Origin: an uncultured Granulosicoccaceae bacterium
GTDB lineage: Bacteria; Pseudomonadota; Gammaproteobacteria; Granulosicoccales; Granulosicoccaceae
NCBI GenBank assembly: GCA_938003855.1
Contig: CALKXD010000060.1
Span: 1 to 32,235 of the forward strand
Length of the DNA stretch: 32,235 bases
Direction: 5' to 3'
Below, piece after piece: positions 8,412-17,872 of the stretch. The position numbers and the translations under genes are program-made. The notes under the pieces were generated by a model. The model was not told the origin of the DNA and ran no database searches. It saw nothing but the letters and a program-made list of their open reading frames with translations. Numbering within the stretch: the stretch's first letter is position 1; the number at the start of each line of letters is the position of its first letter.

Positions 8412-10604
8412 ATTACACATCCCCCCGTCAACACCAAAGCGCTTACACTCACAAGCGAACTGCGGCGAATCATCGACGCCACCCATCACGATCCGTTCGC
8501 CGTGCTCGGCTGGCACACACTCGATAAGCAATCGGTTATCCGGGTCTTCCAACCACGGGCGAGCAGCGTGCAACTGGCCGCCACCGGTGAATCATTTACC
8601 CGCATCACCGGCACCGATCTTTTTGTACTCACCGGTGACAAACTCGATCCGCAATACCAGCTGACCTTGACCGACAGCAACGCCGGGACACACACCGTCG
8701 ACGACCCTTACCGCTTCGGTCCGACGGTTACTGAATTCGATCTGCACCTGTTTAACGAAGGCCGCCATCTGCGGCTCTATGACGTCCTTGGCGCACATAA
8801 CGCCACGGTCGACGGGGTCAGCGGCATTCGCTTTGCGGTCTGGGCACCATCATCGTCCCGGGTCAGTGTAGTCGGTGATTTCAATCACTGGGACGGGCGC
8901 GTGCACGCCATGCGAAACCGCGGACAAAGCGGCGTGTGGGAGCTGTTCCTGCCCGGGCTGCGCAGCGGTGAACACTATAAGTTCGAGCTACTCAACGCAG
9001 ATACCGGTGCTATCACCACCAAGCAGGATCCCTATGCCAACGAATTTGAAATGCGACCGGCAACGGCCTGCCGCATCAATCACAGCGAATTTACCTGGAG
9101 CGATCAGCAATGGCTTGAGAAACGCGCTGATAATCTATGGCAACAAACGCCGTCAGCCATCTATGAAGTTCACCCCGGTTCCTGGCAGCGCAGTGATAGC
9201 GGTGACTTTTTAAACTACCGGGAAATGGCAGACAAGCTGGTCGAGTACGTGACCTTCATGGGGTTTACCCACATTGAGCTAATGCCGATCACCGAACATC
9301 CGCTGGATGCCTCGTGGGGCTATCAGGTGACTGGCTATTTTGCACCCAGCAGCAGGTTCGGCACACCGGATGATTTTCGCTACCTGGTGAACCTGTGTCA
9401 CAACGCCGACATTGGCGTCATTCTCGATTGGGTCCCGGCGCACTTCCCGCGCGACAGCTTCGGTCTGGCACAGTACGACGGCAGCAGTCTCTACGAGCAT
9501 GCCGACCCACGACTCGGTGAACATCGCGACTGGGGCACTCTCATTTTCAACTATGGCCGTCGTGAAGTCAGCAATTTTCTGCTGGCCTCTGCCCTGTACT
9601 GGTTGCGTGAATTTCACCTGGACGGTTTGCGGGTCGATGCGGTTGCCTCAATGTTATACCTCGATTATTCACGCGAACCCGGCGACTGGCTTGCCAATAA
9701 ATTCGGTGGGCGCGAAAACCTGGAAGCGGTCGAATTTCTGCGTGACCTGACCCGTATCACCCAGACTGAAGTACCCGGCAGCGTTATCATTGCCGAAGAG
9801 AGCACCTCCTGGCCACAGGTCACACGCCCACCCGACCATGGCGGCCTGGGCTTCAGCATGAAATGGAATATGGGCTGGATGCACGACAGCCTTTCCTACA
9901 TGCAGGAAGACCCGATCAATCGCCGACACCACCACAACAACCTGACGTTTGGTTTGTTGTATCTGTACAGTGAAAATTTTGTTCTGCCATTCAGTCACGA
10001 TGAAGTCGTGCACGGCAAAGGATCTATGCTCAGCCGTATGCCCGGTGATGATTGGCAGCAGTTCGCCAATCTTCGCCTGCTGTACAGCTACCAATACACC
10101 TACCCTGGTAAAAAGCTGTTGTTCCAGGGCTGTGAATTCGGCCAGCGCAGCGAATGGGACTTTGACAGCACCCTCGACTGGCATCTGACAGACGCGCCCG
10201 CGCACCGTGGAGTGATGTTGATGGTAGCCGATCTGAACCGTCTCTATACCACTCACCCGGGGCTGCATATCAATGAATTTGACGGTGAAGGCTTTGAGTG
10301 GATTAACGCCGATGATGCGTCTAACTCAGTACTCGCCTATCTGCGGAAAAGTGATACAGAAACCCTGTTGATCGTACTGAATTTTACCCCTATTCCACGC
10401 CACGACTATCAAATCGGCGTGAATCATGAAGGCGACTACCGACAGATATTTAACTCCGACGATGAAAAATACGGTGGCGCCGGCGTTGTCAGCAGCGATC
10501 CATTGCCAACCGTCGAGGATTCCTGCATGGGCAGACCTCACTCCCTTACGTTGACACTGCCGCCTCTGGCCGCTTTAGTCCTGCAACACACACAAACCGG
10601 GTAG
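8412..10604 (+). CDS. glgB: 1,4-alpha-glucan branching enzyme, probable AUU start
   Basis: A GH13 enzyme that moves alpha-1,4 chains to alpha-1,6 positions in glycogen. An N-terminal CBM48 pair is followed by the catalytic barrel, with nucleophile Asp409 ([10 protein letters not shown]), acid/base Glu462 (IIAEEST) and the HDEVVHGK motif. The reading frame opens after TAA at 8274, and the conserved HHDPFAVLG motif starts at 8484. No in-frame ATG, GTG or TTG lies between them. The first GTG, at 8502, falls inside that motif. ATT at 8412 is preceded by AAGGAA (8399-8404) at a suitable distance and gives 730 residues, against 728 in E. coli. The enzyme assignment is very secure; the start is inferred. 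It lies 15 bases upstream of glgA in a glgB-glgA operon. Confidence 0.9.
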   Translation: MTHPPVNTKALTLTSELRRIIDATHHDPFAVLGWHTLDKQSVIRVFQPRASSVQLAATGESFTRITGTDLFVLTGDKLDPQYQLTLTDSNAGTHTVDDPYRFGPTVTEFDLHLFNEGRHLRLYDVLGAHNATVDGVSGIRFAVWAPSSSRVSVVGDFNHWDGRVHAMRNRGQSGVWELFLPGLRSGEHYKFELLNADTGAITTKQDPYANEFEMRPATACRINHSEFTWSDQQWLEKRADNLWQQTPSAIYEVHPGSWQRSDSGDFLNYREMADKLVEYVTFMGFTHIELMPITEHPLDASWGYQVTGYFAPSSRFGTPDDFRYLVNLCHNADIGVILDWVPAHFPRDSFGLAQYDGSSLYEHADPRLGEHRDWGTLIFNYGRREVSNFLLASALYWLREFHLDGLRVDAVASMLYLDYSREPGDWLANKFGGRENLEAVEFLRDLTRITQTEVPGSVIIAEESTSWPQVTRPPDHGGLGFSMKWNMGWMHDSLSYMQEDPINRRHHHNNLTFGLLYLYSENFVLPFSHDEVVHGKGSMLSRMPGDDWQQFANLRLLYSYQYTYPGKKLLFQGCEFGQRSEWDFDSTLDWHLTDAPAHRGVMLMVADLNRLYTTHPGLHINEFDGEGFEWINADDASNSVLAYLRKSDTETLLIVLNFTPIPRHDYQIGVNHEGDYRQIFNSDDEKYGGAGVVSSDPLPTVEDSCMGRPHSLTLTLPPLAALVLQHTQTG

Positions 10605-10619
10605 TCCGCCAGTTCGCCA

Positions 10620-12101
10620 ATGGCCGCAAACAAAAATACTTATAAAGTTCTGTTCGCCTGCAGCGAACTTACGCCCTGGATAAAAACCGGCGGACTGGCA
10701 GACGTCTGTGGCAGTTTGCCACACGCATTGCATCGTGCCGGCAGTGACGTCAGGGTGGTGCTGCCGGGTTACGACTCGGTACTCAGGCAGATTGAATCAC
10801 CGATATTCATCAGCCAGCTCGACCTGCCGCTAGGCCCGGTCGCCCTGTGTCGAACCACACTAAAAGATATCGATGTGTTGCTGGTCACCCACCCCTGTTT
10901 CAGCAACCGAACCGGTAACCCGTATATGTCAGATGATGACCGTGCGTGGGCGGACAATCCGTTTCGGTTTGCGCTGTTTTCACAGGCTATCGATGAAATC
11001 GCCGTAAATCAGGCCAGACTCGACTGGCAGCCGGACATTGTGCATTGCAACGACTGGCAGACTGGCCTGGCTCCGGCACTACTGACCCTGCGAGCGCAAC
11101 GACCCGCCACTGTATTCACCGTGCACAATCTCGCCTATCAAGGCAATATTATGCAGAACGCGTATGAAACCCTGAAACTGCCAACCGAACTATTCCACGA
11201 CAACGGTCTGGAGTTCTGGGGACAAGCCAGCTACATCAAAGGTGGACTCGCCTACGCAGACCGGGTCAATACCGTCAGCGCCGGTTACGCCGACGAAATA
11301 AAAACCGAGCAATTCGGCTGTGGCATGGACGGTTTACTGCGTAGTCGCAGTGATCGTGTCAGTGGCATATTAAACGGCATCGATATGGACGACTGGAACC
11401 CCGAGACCGACACCCATCTGGCCGCCAACTTTTCGTTTAACACCATCAATCTAAAAGCGGTCAATAAAGAAGAATTACAGAAAGCCATGGGACTACCAAT
11501 CGACCCGGATGTGCCTGTGTTCGGTGTGATCAGTCGCCTGGCAGAACAAAAAGGCATCGACGTTATCATTGAAGCGATAGCCAGCCTTCGTGAAGACTAC
11601 TTTCAATTGGCGGTACTCGGTTCAGGTGAAACCCACTTGCAAGTGCAACTGCTGACACTGGAAAAAGAACTGCCGCAGAAAGTTGCGGTCAGAATCGGCT
11701 TTAGCGAACCATTCTCGCGACTCGTTGAGGCTGGTGCTGATGTGTTCCTGATGCCCTCGCGCTACGAGCCCTGTGGATTGAATCAAATGTACAGTCTGCG
11801 CTACGGCACACTGCCCATGGTAACCAATGTCGGCGGACTTGCAGACACCGTCTTCGACAGCGATAGTGATGCTGGAAAAGCCAACGGCTTTGTCATTCAG
11901 GGCGCTACCGGACCGCATCTGGAATCCGGAATGCGAAGGGCAATTGCCGCTTTTACCGATAAACCGGCCTGGAGAAATCTGCAGAAAAACGGTATGACGC
12001 AAAATTTCAGCTGGGACGCAAGCGCACAAAGTTACCTGGCGTTATATCAGGCTGCCATCGACGACGTTCAGACGCTCGGTAAGCAATTGCAGCCTCAGTA
12101 G
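10620..12101 (+). CDS. glgA: Glycogen synthase (ADP-glucose type, GT5)
   Basis: A 493-residue GT-B glycosyltransferase that extends alpha-1,4-glucan from ADP-glucose. The ADP-glucose-binding KTGGLADV motif is at 22-29. NDWQTGLAP (144-152) and TVHNLAYQGN (167-176) mark the N-terminal Rossmann domain. FGVISRLAEQKG (301-312) opens the second domain, and the retaining-GT catalytic glutamate region is SRYEPCGLNQMYSLRYG (380-396), with Glu383. The family is usually about 480 residues, so this is complete. Start ATG at 10620 lies 15 bases after glgB with no strong ribosome site, which suggests translational coupling to glgB. The amino-acid pattern is the bacterial GlgA type rather than MalP/glycogenin-like enzymes. 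Confidence 0.97.
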   Translation: MAANKNTYKVLFACSELTPWIKTGGLADVCGSLPHALHRAGSDVRVVLPGYDSVLRQIESPIFISQLDLPLGPVALCRTTLKDIDVLLVTHPCFSNRTGNPYMSDDDRAWADNPFRFALFSQAIDEIAVNQARLDWQPDIVHCNDWQTGLAPALLTLRAQRPATVFTVHNLAYQGNIMQNAYETLKLPTELFHDNGLEFWGQASYIKGGLAYADRVNTVSAGYADEIKTEQFGCGMDGLLRSRSDRVSGILNGIDMDDWNPETDTHLAANFSFNTINLKAVNKEELQKAMGLPIDPDVPVFGVISRLAEQKGIDVIIEAIASLREDYFQLAVLGSGETHLQVQLLTLEKELPQKVAVRIGFSEPFSRLVEAGADVFLMPSRYEPCGLNQMYSLRYGTLPMVTNVGGLADTVFDSDSDAGKANGFVIQGATGPHLESGMRRAIAAFTDKPAWRNLQKNGMTQNFSWDASAQSYLALYQAAIDDVQTLGKQLQPQ

Positions 12102-12167
12102 CAGGACAACGACGAACCGTCCTTCGTGCAGGTATACTTGCTGTCGAATAAGCAGACGGACTCAATA

Positions 12168-12977
12168 ATGGCCTCCAATCAAGCATTGCTGACTGACGAT
12201 CAGATCTCGGAATTTGAAACAAACGGCGTCATTGTACTTCGCAACGCTTTTACACCGTGGGTAGAAGGCGCCCGCAAGGCGATAGAGCAAAACAAGGAAA
12301 ATCCTAGCTGGCGTGAGCGCACTTACCGTCCTGACGATGGCGGAGCACCGTTTTTTCAGGACTACTGCGTGTGGTCGCAATTCGATGGCTACCGGCAACT
12401 AGTAGAAGCCTCACCGATGGCAGAGTTGGCCGCTCGTCTGATGCGCTCAAAAACCGCGCGTATCTTTCACGACCACATTCTGGTGAAGGAACCCGGTAAT
12501 TCCGTGGTCACACCATGGCATCAGGATAAGCCCTACTATCTGGTCGACGCTGAGCAATCAGTGAGCTTCTGGGTGCCGCTGGATGCAATCCCCAGAGAGC
12601 GCAGTATCGAGTATGTCAGCGGGTCTCATCGATGGGGTAAGCTGTTCAAACCTCAACGCTTTGACGGCACCGATCTTTACGCCAACGACAACTCAGAAGC
12701 CGTGCCTGATATTGACAAACTCAAAGACACCCTGACCATTCAAGGTTGGGAGATGCAACCCGGAGACGCCGTTGCATTCAACTTCGGCACCTTGCACGGC
12801 GCTCCGGCTAACGCTTCTAACAATCGACGACGAGTAATATCGTTACGCTGGGTTGGCGATGACGCACGCTTTGTTCAGCGCTCGGGCAAGACATCGCCAG
12901 CGTTCCCGGATCTGCAATTCGAAGACGGCGCACCGTTTGAAGGCAAGGAATTTCCAGTGATTTATCCCGTTGCGTGA
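12168..12977 (+). CDS. Phytanoyl-CoA dioxygenase (PhyH) family Fe(II)/2-oxoglutarate oxygenase
   Basis: A 269-residue cupin-fold oxygenase. The iron triad is visible: HxD in TPWHQDKPYY (His118, Asp120) and the distal histidine in GTLHGAP (about His210). An arginine cluster (NNRRRVISLRW, about 218-228) is expected to bind the 2-oxoglutarate carboxylate. The family hydroxylates very different molecules, including phytanoyl-CoA, ectoine and small metabolites, and the substrate cannot be read from sequence. ATG at 12168 is preferred to GTG at 12126, because the family motif LTDDQISEFETNGVIVLRN begins a few residues after it. A TATACT box (12133-12138) lies upstream without a good -35. It follows glgA by 66 bases but has no evident link to glycogen. 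Its end overlaps the opposed eamA end by 16 bases. Confidence 0.85.
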   Translation: MASNQALLTDDQISEFETNGVIVLRNAFTPWVEGARKAIEQNKENPSWRERTYRPDDGGAPFFQDYCVWSQFDGYRQLVEASPMAELAARLMRSKTARIFHDHILVKEPGNSVVTPWHQDKPYYLVDAEQSVSFWVPLDAIPRERSIEYVSGSHRWGKLFKPQRFDGTDLYANDNSEAVPDIDKLKDTLTIQGWEMQPGDAVAFNFGTLHGAPANASNNRRRVISLRWVGDDARFVQRSGKTSPAFPDLQFEDGAPFEGKEFPVIYPVA

Positions 12978-13906
12978 TCGCCACTTGATGATGACCTTTT
13001 TCCTGAGCGCACCGCAAAGTAGCCCGCTATAGCGATCAACGCCATGCCGGACAAAGTAACGGCATCGGGTTTTTCTGCAAACAGCAGCCCGCCCCACACG
13101 GCGCTGAAAATCAGATAGGCGTAATCAAAGATTGCGACCACCGATGGCGTGCCCTTTTGATACGCCACCGCCGCTAGCCAGCTACCGATCACTATGACCA
13201 GCGCTAGTACAAAAAAAGCTAACCACTGCGACGCTCCAGGCCATTGCCAGCCGCCGAGTAGAAAGGGGTTAGCGTCGACTCTCGACGGCGCCAAATCACC
13301 AAACTCGAGCAACAAGGTGGCACTCAACCCGATCACCGCAAACGTAATATTGAGCGCAAATGAAAGAACTTTGGGGCTTTCGCGCTGGCATCGGGTACGA
13401 GTGACAATCATTGCGAACGCATACAGCACTGCCGCCAGCAAAGGCAGCAAACCATACCGATTGAAACCTTCGGTCTCTGGTCGGACGATAATTAACACCC
13501 CACCAAAGCCCATCGCGATTGCTATCCACAATGACCTGGCAGGCCGGTCGCCGATGAGCAATGTCGACAGCAAAGCAATAAACAGAGGCGTTGTGTAGTA
13601 CACCGCTGCGGCCACTGACAATTTAATGTGCGGCAGTGCCACGTAATAGCTGATCCACATCAGCCCCAGCAACACACTGCGCAGACTAACCCAGAACAGC
13701 GACAGTGGCAGCAAAGAGGCACTATCCCCGGTGGCTCGCATGAGGACCAGCAAGATTGGCAACGCAATCAATGACCTGATCACATAGATTTGCCAAAGGG
13801 TCACCGTGCCACTGATAAGCTTGATCACAGCATCGCCAAACGACAGCGCCAGTACAGCAATCAGAATCGCAGCTATGGCGTGACTATTATTATCACGCAC
13901 AGCCAA
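12962..13906 (-). CDS. EamA/DMT-family transporter
   Basis: A 314-residue inner-membrane protein with about ten hydrophobic segments in two EamA repeats of five, typical of the drug/metabolite transporter superfamily. The first repeat contains VYYTTPLFIALLSTLLIGDRP, and the second has FDYAYLIFSAVWGGLLFAEKP, both matching the conserved helix-turn before the last helix of each repeat. Members export amino acids, nucleobases or other metabolites; the substrate is unknown here. No ATG is available. TTG at 13906 or GTG at 13900 are the only starts near the frame opening (a TAG lies just upstream). It lies 26 bases downstream of ialB and is probably co-transcribed with it. Its 3' end overlaps the PhyH gene tail to tail. 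Confidence 0.88.
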   Translation of the reverse strand: MAVRDNNSHAIAAILIAVLALSFGDAVIKLISGTVTLWQIYVIRSLIALPILLVLMRATGDSASLLPLSLFWVSLRSVLLGLMWISYYVALPHIKLSVAAAVYYTTPLFIALLSTLLIGDRPARSLWIAIAMGFGGVLIIVRPETEGFNRYGLLPLLAAVLYAFAMIVTRTRCQRESPKVLSFALNITFAVIGLSATLLLEFGDLAPSRVDANPFLLGGWQWPGASQWLAFFVLALVIVIGSWLAAVAYQKGTPSVVAIFDYAYLIFSAVWGGLLFAEKPDAVTLSGMALIAIAGYFAVRSGKRSSSSGDHATG

Positions 13907-13932
13907 TGTCTGTCGGGACTATAAAACGGCGG

Positions 13933-14490
13933 CTACAAAGACCCGTACGCTTTGGTAAAGCCTCGCAGGGAAATTTCAATATCTATTGCTCCAGCGCCTT
14001 CTGCCGCCACCGTAATCACGGCTTTGCTTCCGGCTTTGAGCATTTGTACAACATCGGAACTCAGCGGCTCGCGAACCAGACAACCCTGGGTCTGACAGAT
14101 ACGGAACGGGGCCGAGCGCGGCTCACCGTCGTCAATCTTCAACTGCAAGCCAAAGTCGAGCAACACACCGAGCGGAGTGATGATATCGGCAACCGCATCG
14201 ACTTTAACCCCGTTAATCTCGGCCGCCTCTTCATCAACTTTGCGTACAACAAACTCGATGGCAGGAGATCCTTGTGGATCTTTACCGAGTTGAGTCATTG
14301 CACACTGCCCGCTGCCAGGCTCACACACCAGGCTCCAGTCGCCCACCTGAGTAATCTCGGGCTGCACGGCAGGACCAGCCGGCTCCAGATCACTGAGTTT
14401 CTGCGCAAACACCGGTACCGCGCAGAAAAATAGAAACACAGTGACACAGCGTGCCAAAGGGTTTGATTTAATACTCACAAATCGCCTCAT
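13933..14490 (-). CDS. IalB-family (invasion-associated locus B) secreted protein
   Basis: A 185-residue exported protein with a signal peptide (hydrophobic 14-27, likely cleavage after VFA, residues 27-29). The body has the IalB pattern: GDWSLVCEPGSGQCAMTQL, then VVRKVDEEA, a central ADIITPLGVLLDFGLQLKIDDGE, FRICQTQGCLVREPL and a final beta-rich half. Four cysteines in two CxxxxxC/CxxxxC pairs fit disulphide-bonded folding in the periplasm. The name comes from Bartonella, but most free-living bacteria that carry the family have no host-invasion role, and the molecular function is not known. It is followed by eamA after 26 bases and preceded by a 186-base gap containing a promoter-like sequence. 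Confidence 0.85.
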   Translation of the reverse strand: MRRFVSIKSNPLARCVTVFLFFCAVPVFAQKLSDLEPAGPAVQPEITQVGDWSLVCEPGSGQCAMTQLGKDPQGSPAIEFVVRKVDEEAAEINGVKVDAVADIITPLGVLLDFGLQLKIDDGEPRSAPFRICQTQGCLVREPLSSDVVQMLKAGSKAVITVAAEGAGAIDIEISLRGFTKAYGSL

Positions 14491-14511
14491 TCCATATACT
14501 GGTTAGACCCC

Positions 14512-14540
14512 ATTGCAGCACTCCACGGAGTGACTTGCAA
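14512..14540 (-). promoter_or_regulatory. Candidate ialB promoter with a palindrome in its spacer
   Basis: On the minus strand TTGCAA (14540-14535) and TGCAAT (14517-14512) are separated by 17 bases, each matching four of six consensus positions. The spacer contains a perfect 14-base palindrome, CACTCCACGGAGTG (14519-14532), ending about 28 bases before the ialB ATG. The position suggests an operator, but no regulator can be named. Confidence 0.35.
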
Positions 14541-14557
14541 CTGAAGTGGGTTAATCG

Positions 14558-14590
14558 ACACACTCTTGCGACAGCGTGCCGACAGTGTGT
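14558..14590 (-). other. Hairpin in the glyA-ialB gap
   Basis: ACACACT (14558-14564) and AGTGTGT (14584-14590) are perfect inverted repeats with a 19-base loop, 87 bases past the glyA stop. No U-run follows on the minus strand, so it is not a standard intrinsic terminator. It could stabilise or process the glyA mRNA end. Nothing else was recognised in the gap apart from the ialB promoter candidate. Confidence 0.35.
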
Positions 14591-14676
14591 GGTGGTAACG
14601 CGGTTGTCACAATCAACCAGCAGGACACTGCGCAGCAGACAACCCGCCGCTGCACAGAAATCTTCCCGGTCAATGG

Positions 14677-15936
14677 CTAGCCTGCACGGTAGACAGGAAA
14701 ACGACGGCAAAGTGCGGTCACTTTTTCACGCACTTCTGCGTTGACCGCCTCGTTATTTATGTCATCCAGTACGTCGCACATCCAACCCGCCAGATCACTC
14801 ATTTCCTGCTCTTTGAATCCACGTGTTGTGGCCGCCGGAGACCCGATGCGCAAGCCACTGGTCACAAACGGCGATTGCGGATCCTTTGGCACGGTATTTT
14901 TATTCACAGTGATGTGGGCTCGACCCAGTGCGGCATCCGCCTCTTTACCGGTCAGCCCCTTATCGATCAGATCGAGTAAAAACAAATGATCGTCGGTACC
15001 GTTTGAAACTATCTTATAACCGCGCTGCTGAAATACCGAGCACATCGCTCGGGCATTATCGAGCACCTGCTGCTGATAGGCTTTGAATTCCGGCGCCATT
15101 GCTTCCTTGAAGGCTACCGCTTTTCCAGCGATCACATGCATCAGCGGCCCGCCCTGCATACCGGGGAAAATATTGGAATTGAATTTCTTTTCAAGCTCGG
15201 GGTTGGCGCGCGCGAGAATCATTCCACCACGCGGACCACGCAGTGTTTTATGCGTGGTCGTGGTGACTACGTCCGCAATCGGTACCGGGTTCGGGTACAA
15301 ACCCACCGCAACCAGGCCGGCAACATGCGCCATATCAACCAGCAAATAGGCGCCCACTTCGTCGGCGATATCGCGGAATTTCTGCCAGTCTATAATTTTC
15401 GAGTAGGCAGAAAACCCCGCCACGATCATCTTTGGCTTATGCTCACGGGCAAGGGTTGCTACCTGGTCGTAGTCTATTTCGCCGGTCTCTTCTTCAAGAC
15501 CATATTGCACGGCACTGTAGATTTTACCGGAGAAATTCACGCTGGCACCGTGTGTCAGGTGACCCCCGTGATCCAATGACATACCAAGCACAACATCACC
15601 GGGCTTGCACAAGGCCATGTATACAGCAGCATTTGCCTGCGAGCCGGAATGCGGCTGCACATTGGCGTAGTCGGCACCAAACAACTGTTTAGCGCGATCA
15701 ATGGCCAGCTGCTCAGCGACATCGACAAATTCACAGCCACCGTAATAACGTTTCGACGGATAGCCTTCAGCGTACTTGTTTGTCAGCACGGACCCTTGAG
15801 CCTCAAGGACGCGCGGGCTGGTGTAATTTTCAGAGGCGATCAACTCGACATGATCTTCCTGACGCGCAACCTCCTGCTGCATGGCTTGCCATAACTCATC
15901 GTCAAAGCCGGCAATTTTTTCGTCACTTTTAAACAT
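14677..15936 (-). CDS. glyA: Serine hydroxymethyltransferase
   Basis: A 419-residue PLP enzyme that interconverts serine and glycine with tetrahydrofolate, the main source of one-carbon units. The PLP lysine is Lys230 in [15 protein letters not shown], next to the position in E. coli (Lys229). Other signatures are [24 protein letters not shown] and [12 protein letters not shown]. The start is ATG at 15936, behind GGAGAG at proper spacing; two upstream TTG codons in frame are less likely. It lies 66 bases downstream of cobT on the same strand. A stepped hairpin covers the cobT end in that gap. Confidence 0.97.
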   Translation of the reverse strand: MFKSDEKIAGFDDELWQAMQQEVARQEDHVELIASENYTSPRVLEAQGSVLTNKYAEGYPSKRYYGGCEFVDVAEQLAIDRAKQLFGADYANVQPHSGSQANAAVYMALCKPGDVVLGMSLDHGGHLTHGASVNFSGKIYSAVQYGLEEETGEIDYDQVATLAREHKPKMIVAGFSAYSKIIDWQKFRDIADEVGAYLLVDMAHVAGLVAVGLYPNPVPIADVVTTTTHKTLRGPRGGMILARANPELEKKFNSNIFPGMQGGPLMHVIAGKAVAFKEAMAPEFKAYQQQVLDNARAMCSVFQQRGYKIVSNGTDDHLFLLDLIDKGLTGKEADAALGRAHITVNKNTVPKDPQSPFVTSGLRIGSPAATTRGFKEQEMSDLAGWMCDVLDDINNEAVNAEVREKVTALCRRFPVYRAG

Positions 15937-15976
15937 CAACAACTCTCCACTAGATAGAAATAGAATCTGTCGCCAT

Positions 15977-16008
15977 GCCTGAACTACACAGACCGCGTGT
16001 CGTCAGGC
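15977..16008 (-). other. Stepped inverted repeat at the cobT end upstream of glyA
   Basis: GCCTGA (15977-15982) pairs with TCAGGC (16003-16008), and inside it ACAC pairs with GTGT. The structure includes the cobT stop codon. No U-run follows on the minus strand. It may mark a weak or factor-dependent termination or processing site before glyA. Confidence 0.3.
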
Positions 16009-17859
16009 GATGCGGATAGGTTTACGCCGCCGGTTGTTTGCAGGGACTGCCTGATCAAACAGGTCGGCAAGCTGTGATGTCATGGCTCCGGCCAGTTCGG
16101 TAACGTTGGCAATGGTCGCGGCACGCCGGTAGTACTGCGTGACATCGTGACCAATGCCGATGGCCGTCAGCTCAACACTGCTGTCTGCTTCAATCTGGGT
16201 AATTATTTCGCGTAGATGGCGCTCGAGAAATTTACCTGGATTCGCCGACAAGGTGGAGTCATCGATGGGAGCACCATCGGAAATCATCATCAGAATCTTG
16301 CGTTTTTCCGGACGGACCGATAAACGCTGATGAGCCCACATCAAGGCTTCGCCATCAATGTTCTCTTTCAGCAAACCCTTGCGCAACATCAAGCCCAGGT
16401 TACCGCGCCCGCGTCGCCACGGAGTATCGGCTGACTTATAGATTATATGACGCAAGTCGTTTAAGCGACCGGGGTTTACCGGATGTCCCTTACCCACCCA
16501 CTGCGCTCTGGACTGCCCGCCCTTCCAGGCGCGGGTGGTAAATCCGAGTATTTCAACGCCGACGCCGCAGCGTTCCAGTGTATTGGCTAGTACATCGGCA
16601 CAGGCCGCTGCAACGATGATCGAACGGCCGTGCATTGAGCCGGAGTTATCGATCAGCAGTGTTACCACGGTATCGCGAAACTGCGCTTCGCGTTCACGCT
16701 TGAATGAAAGTGGCTGCATGGGGTCGGTGACCACACGGGTCAGCCGTGCGGTATCAAGCACGCCCTCTTCCTGATCAAAATCCCACGAGCGATTCTGATG
16801 CGCCAACAGGCGTCGCTGCAACCGGTTGGCAAACCGCCCGACAGACGATTGCAGGTCACCGACATGCTCATCCAGCCGTTCACGCAGGCGGCCGAGCTCG
16901 GTGGTGTTGCAGATGTCCAGCGGTTTCACTATCTCGTCAAAATCGGTGGTATAGATTTTATAGCGATTAGCCGGTGCAAAATGGCCTTCACCGGGAATCT
17001 CCACCGAAGCGCCCGGGCTTTCCGCGGGATCACCCTCCGACGTTTCATTTTCGCTCTCGGTACTCTCGGAACCATCGTCCTGCTGATCGGCATCATCTTC
17101 AAATTTTGCGTCTTCGGCGTCCGCTGCTGAGGAATCACCATCGGCTTCGGTATCCGGCGCTTCGTCACTATCGGGCTCCTGCTCCGAGTCTTCGCCCTGG
17201 TCTTCCCCGGTGTCAACATCGCTCAGTAAGTCCATCGCCACCAGCAGTTTATTCATCTGCTGCGCGAACAGCTGCTGATCGTTGCGCTCAGCGTGCAGAC
17301 GATCCAGCCATTCCGGCGATACTTTCTGCAGCTGGGCGTCACAGCTTTTCAGCAACGCTTTGGCAGCTTGTGTCAGATCACGGCCACTCAGCCGCTGGTG
17401 CAGCAACACACCCAGCGCTTCAGCGAGAACGGCCGGACCGTTTTGCAGATCAAGGTTGGCCAGATGCACCGAGCGGGAGTTTTCCAGATTGCTGGCCACG
17501 CCGTCGAGGTTGCGACAGCCGACAGCCTCCACACGGGCCTGCTCTACTGTATCGAAGACTTTTCTGGCGGTGACTTCCTGTGGCGCATGGCGCTGATGAA
17601 TCTTTGCATCATGGTGGGCACGGCGCAGCGCCATCGCATCGGTCTGGCCGCGCGTTACTGCCAGCTCGGCAGCGCTGATCTCATCAGCCAGATCCTGCAC
17701 GCGCGTGCCGCCAATCTCAACGGTGCCTCGGCCCCGTTCAAAACTGACCGCCAGCGTCTCATCGCCGGACACCGCCCGCGCACAGGCACTCAATGACCTT
17801 TTCAGCAGATCGGTATCGTAGGCTGCATCGTCGCTGGTTTTTCTGGAAGGGCCACTCAT
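16003..17859 (-). CDS. cobT: CobT-like subunit of an aerobic-type cobaltochelatase (VWA domain)
   Basis: A 618-residue protein matching CobT, which with the AAA+ protein CobS powers cobalt insertion into hydrogenobyrinate diamide by CobN. The N-terminal half carries family features such as [25 protein letters not shown]. It is followed by a strongly acidic Asp/Glu/Ser stretch (about 217-280). The C-terminal von Willebrand A domain has an intact MIDAS motif DNSGS (404-408). The preferred start is ATG at 17859, giving SGPSRK like known CobT proteins; TTG at 17880 would overlap the cobS stop. It directly follows cobS. No cobN or other cobalamin gene is in the window, so the metal-chelatase role is inferred from homology only. 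Confidence 0.85.
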   Translation of the reverse strand: MSGPSRKTSDDAAYDTDLLKRSLSACARAVSGDETLAVSFERGRGTVEIGGTRVQDLADEISAAELAVTRGQTDAMALRRAHHDAKIHQRHAPQEVTARKVFDTVEQARVEAVGCRNLDGVASNLENSRSVHLANLDLQNGPAVLAEALGVLLHQRLSGRDLTQAAKALLKSCDAQLQKVSPEWLDRLHAERNDQQLFAQQMNKLLVAMDLLSDVDTGEDQGEDSEQEPDSDEAPDTEADGDSSAADAEDAKFEDDADQQDDGSESTESENETSEGDPAESPGASVEIPGEGHFAPANRYKIYTTDFDEIVKPLDICNTTELGRLRERLDEHVGDLQSSVGRFANRLQRRLLAHQNRSWDFDQEEGVLDTARLTRVVTDPMQPLSFKREREAQFRDTVVTLLIDNSGSMHGRSIIVAAACADVLANTLERCGVGVEILGFTTRAWKGGQSRAQWVGKGHPVNPGRLNDLRHIIYKSADTPWRRGRGNLGLMLRKGLLKENIDGEALMWAHQRLSVRPEKRKILMMISDGAPIDDSTLSANPGKFLERHLREIITQIEADSSVELTAIGIGHDVTQYYRRAATIANVTELAGAMTSQLADLFDQAVPANNRRRKPIRIA

Positions 17860-17872
17860 CGTCGTCGCTGCA

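Noticed and set aside
12106-12130. Terminator after glgA
   Set aside because: ACGAA/TTCGT can pair over six bases, but the stem is weak and there is no following U-run.
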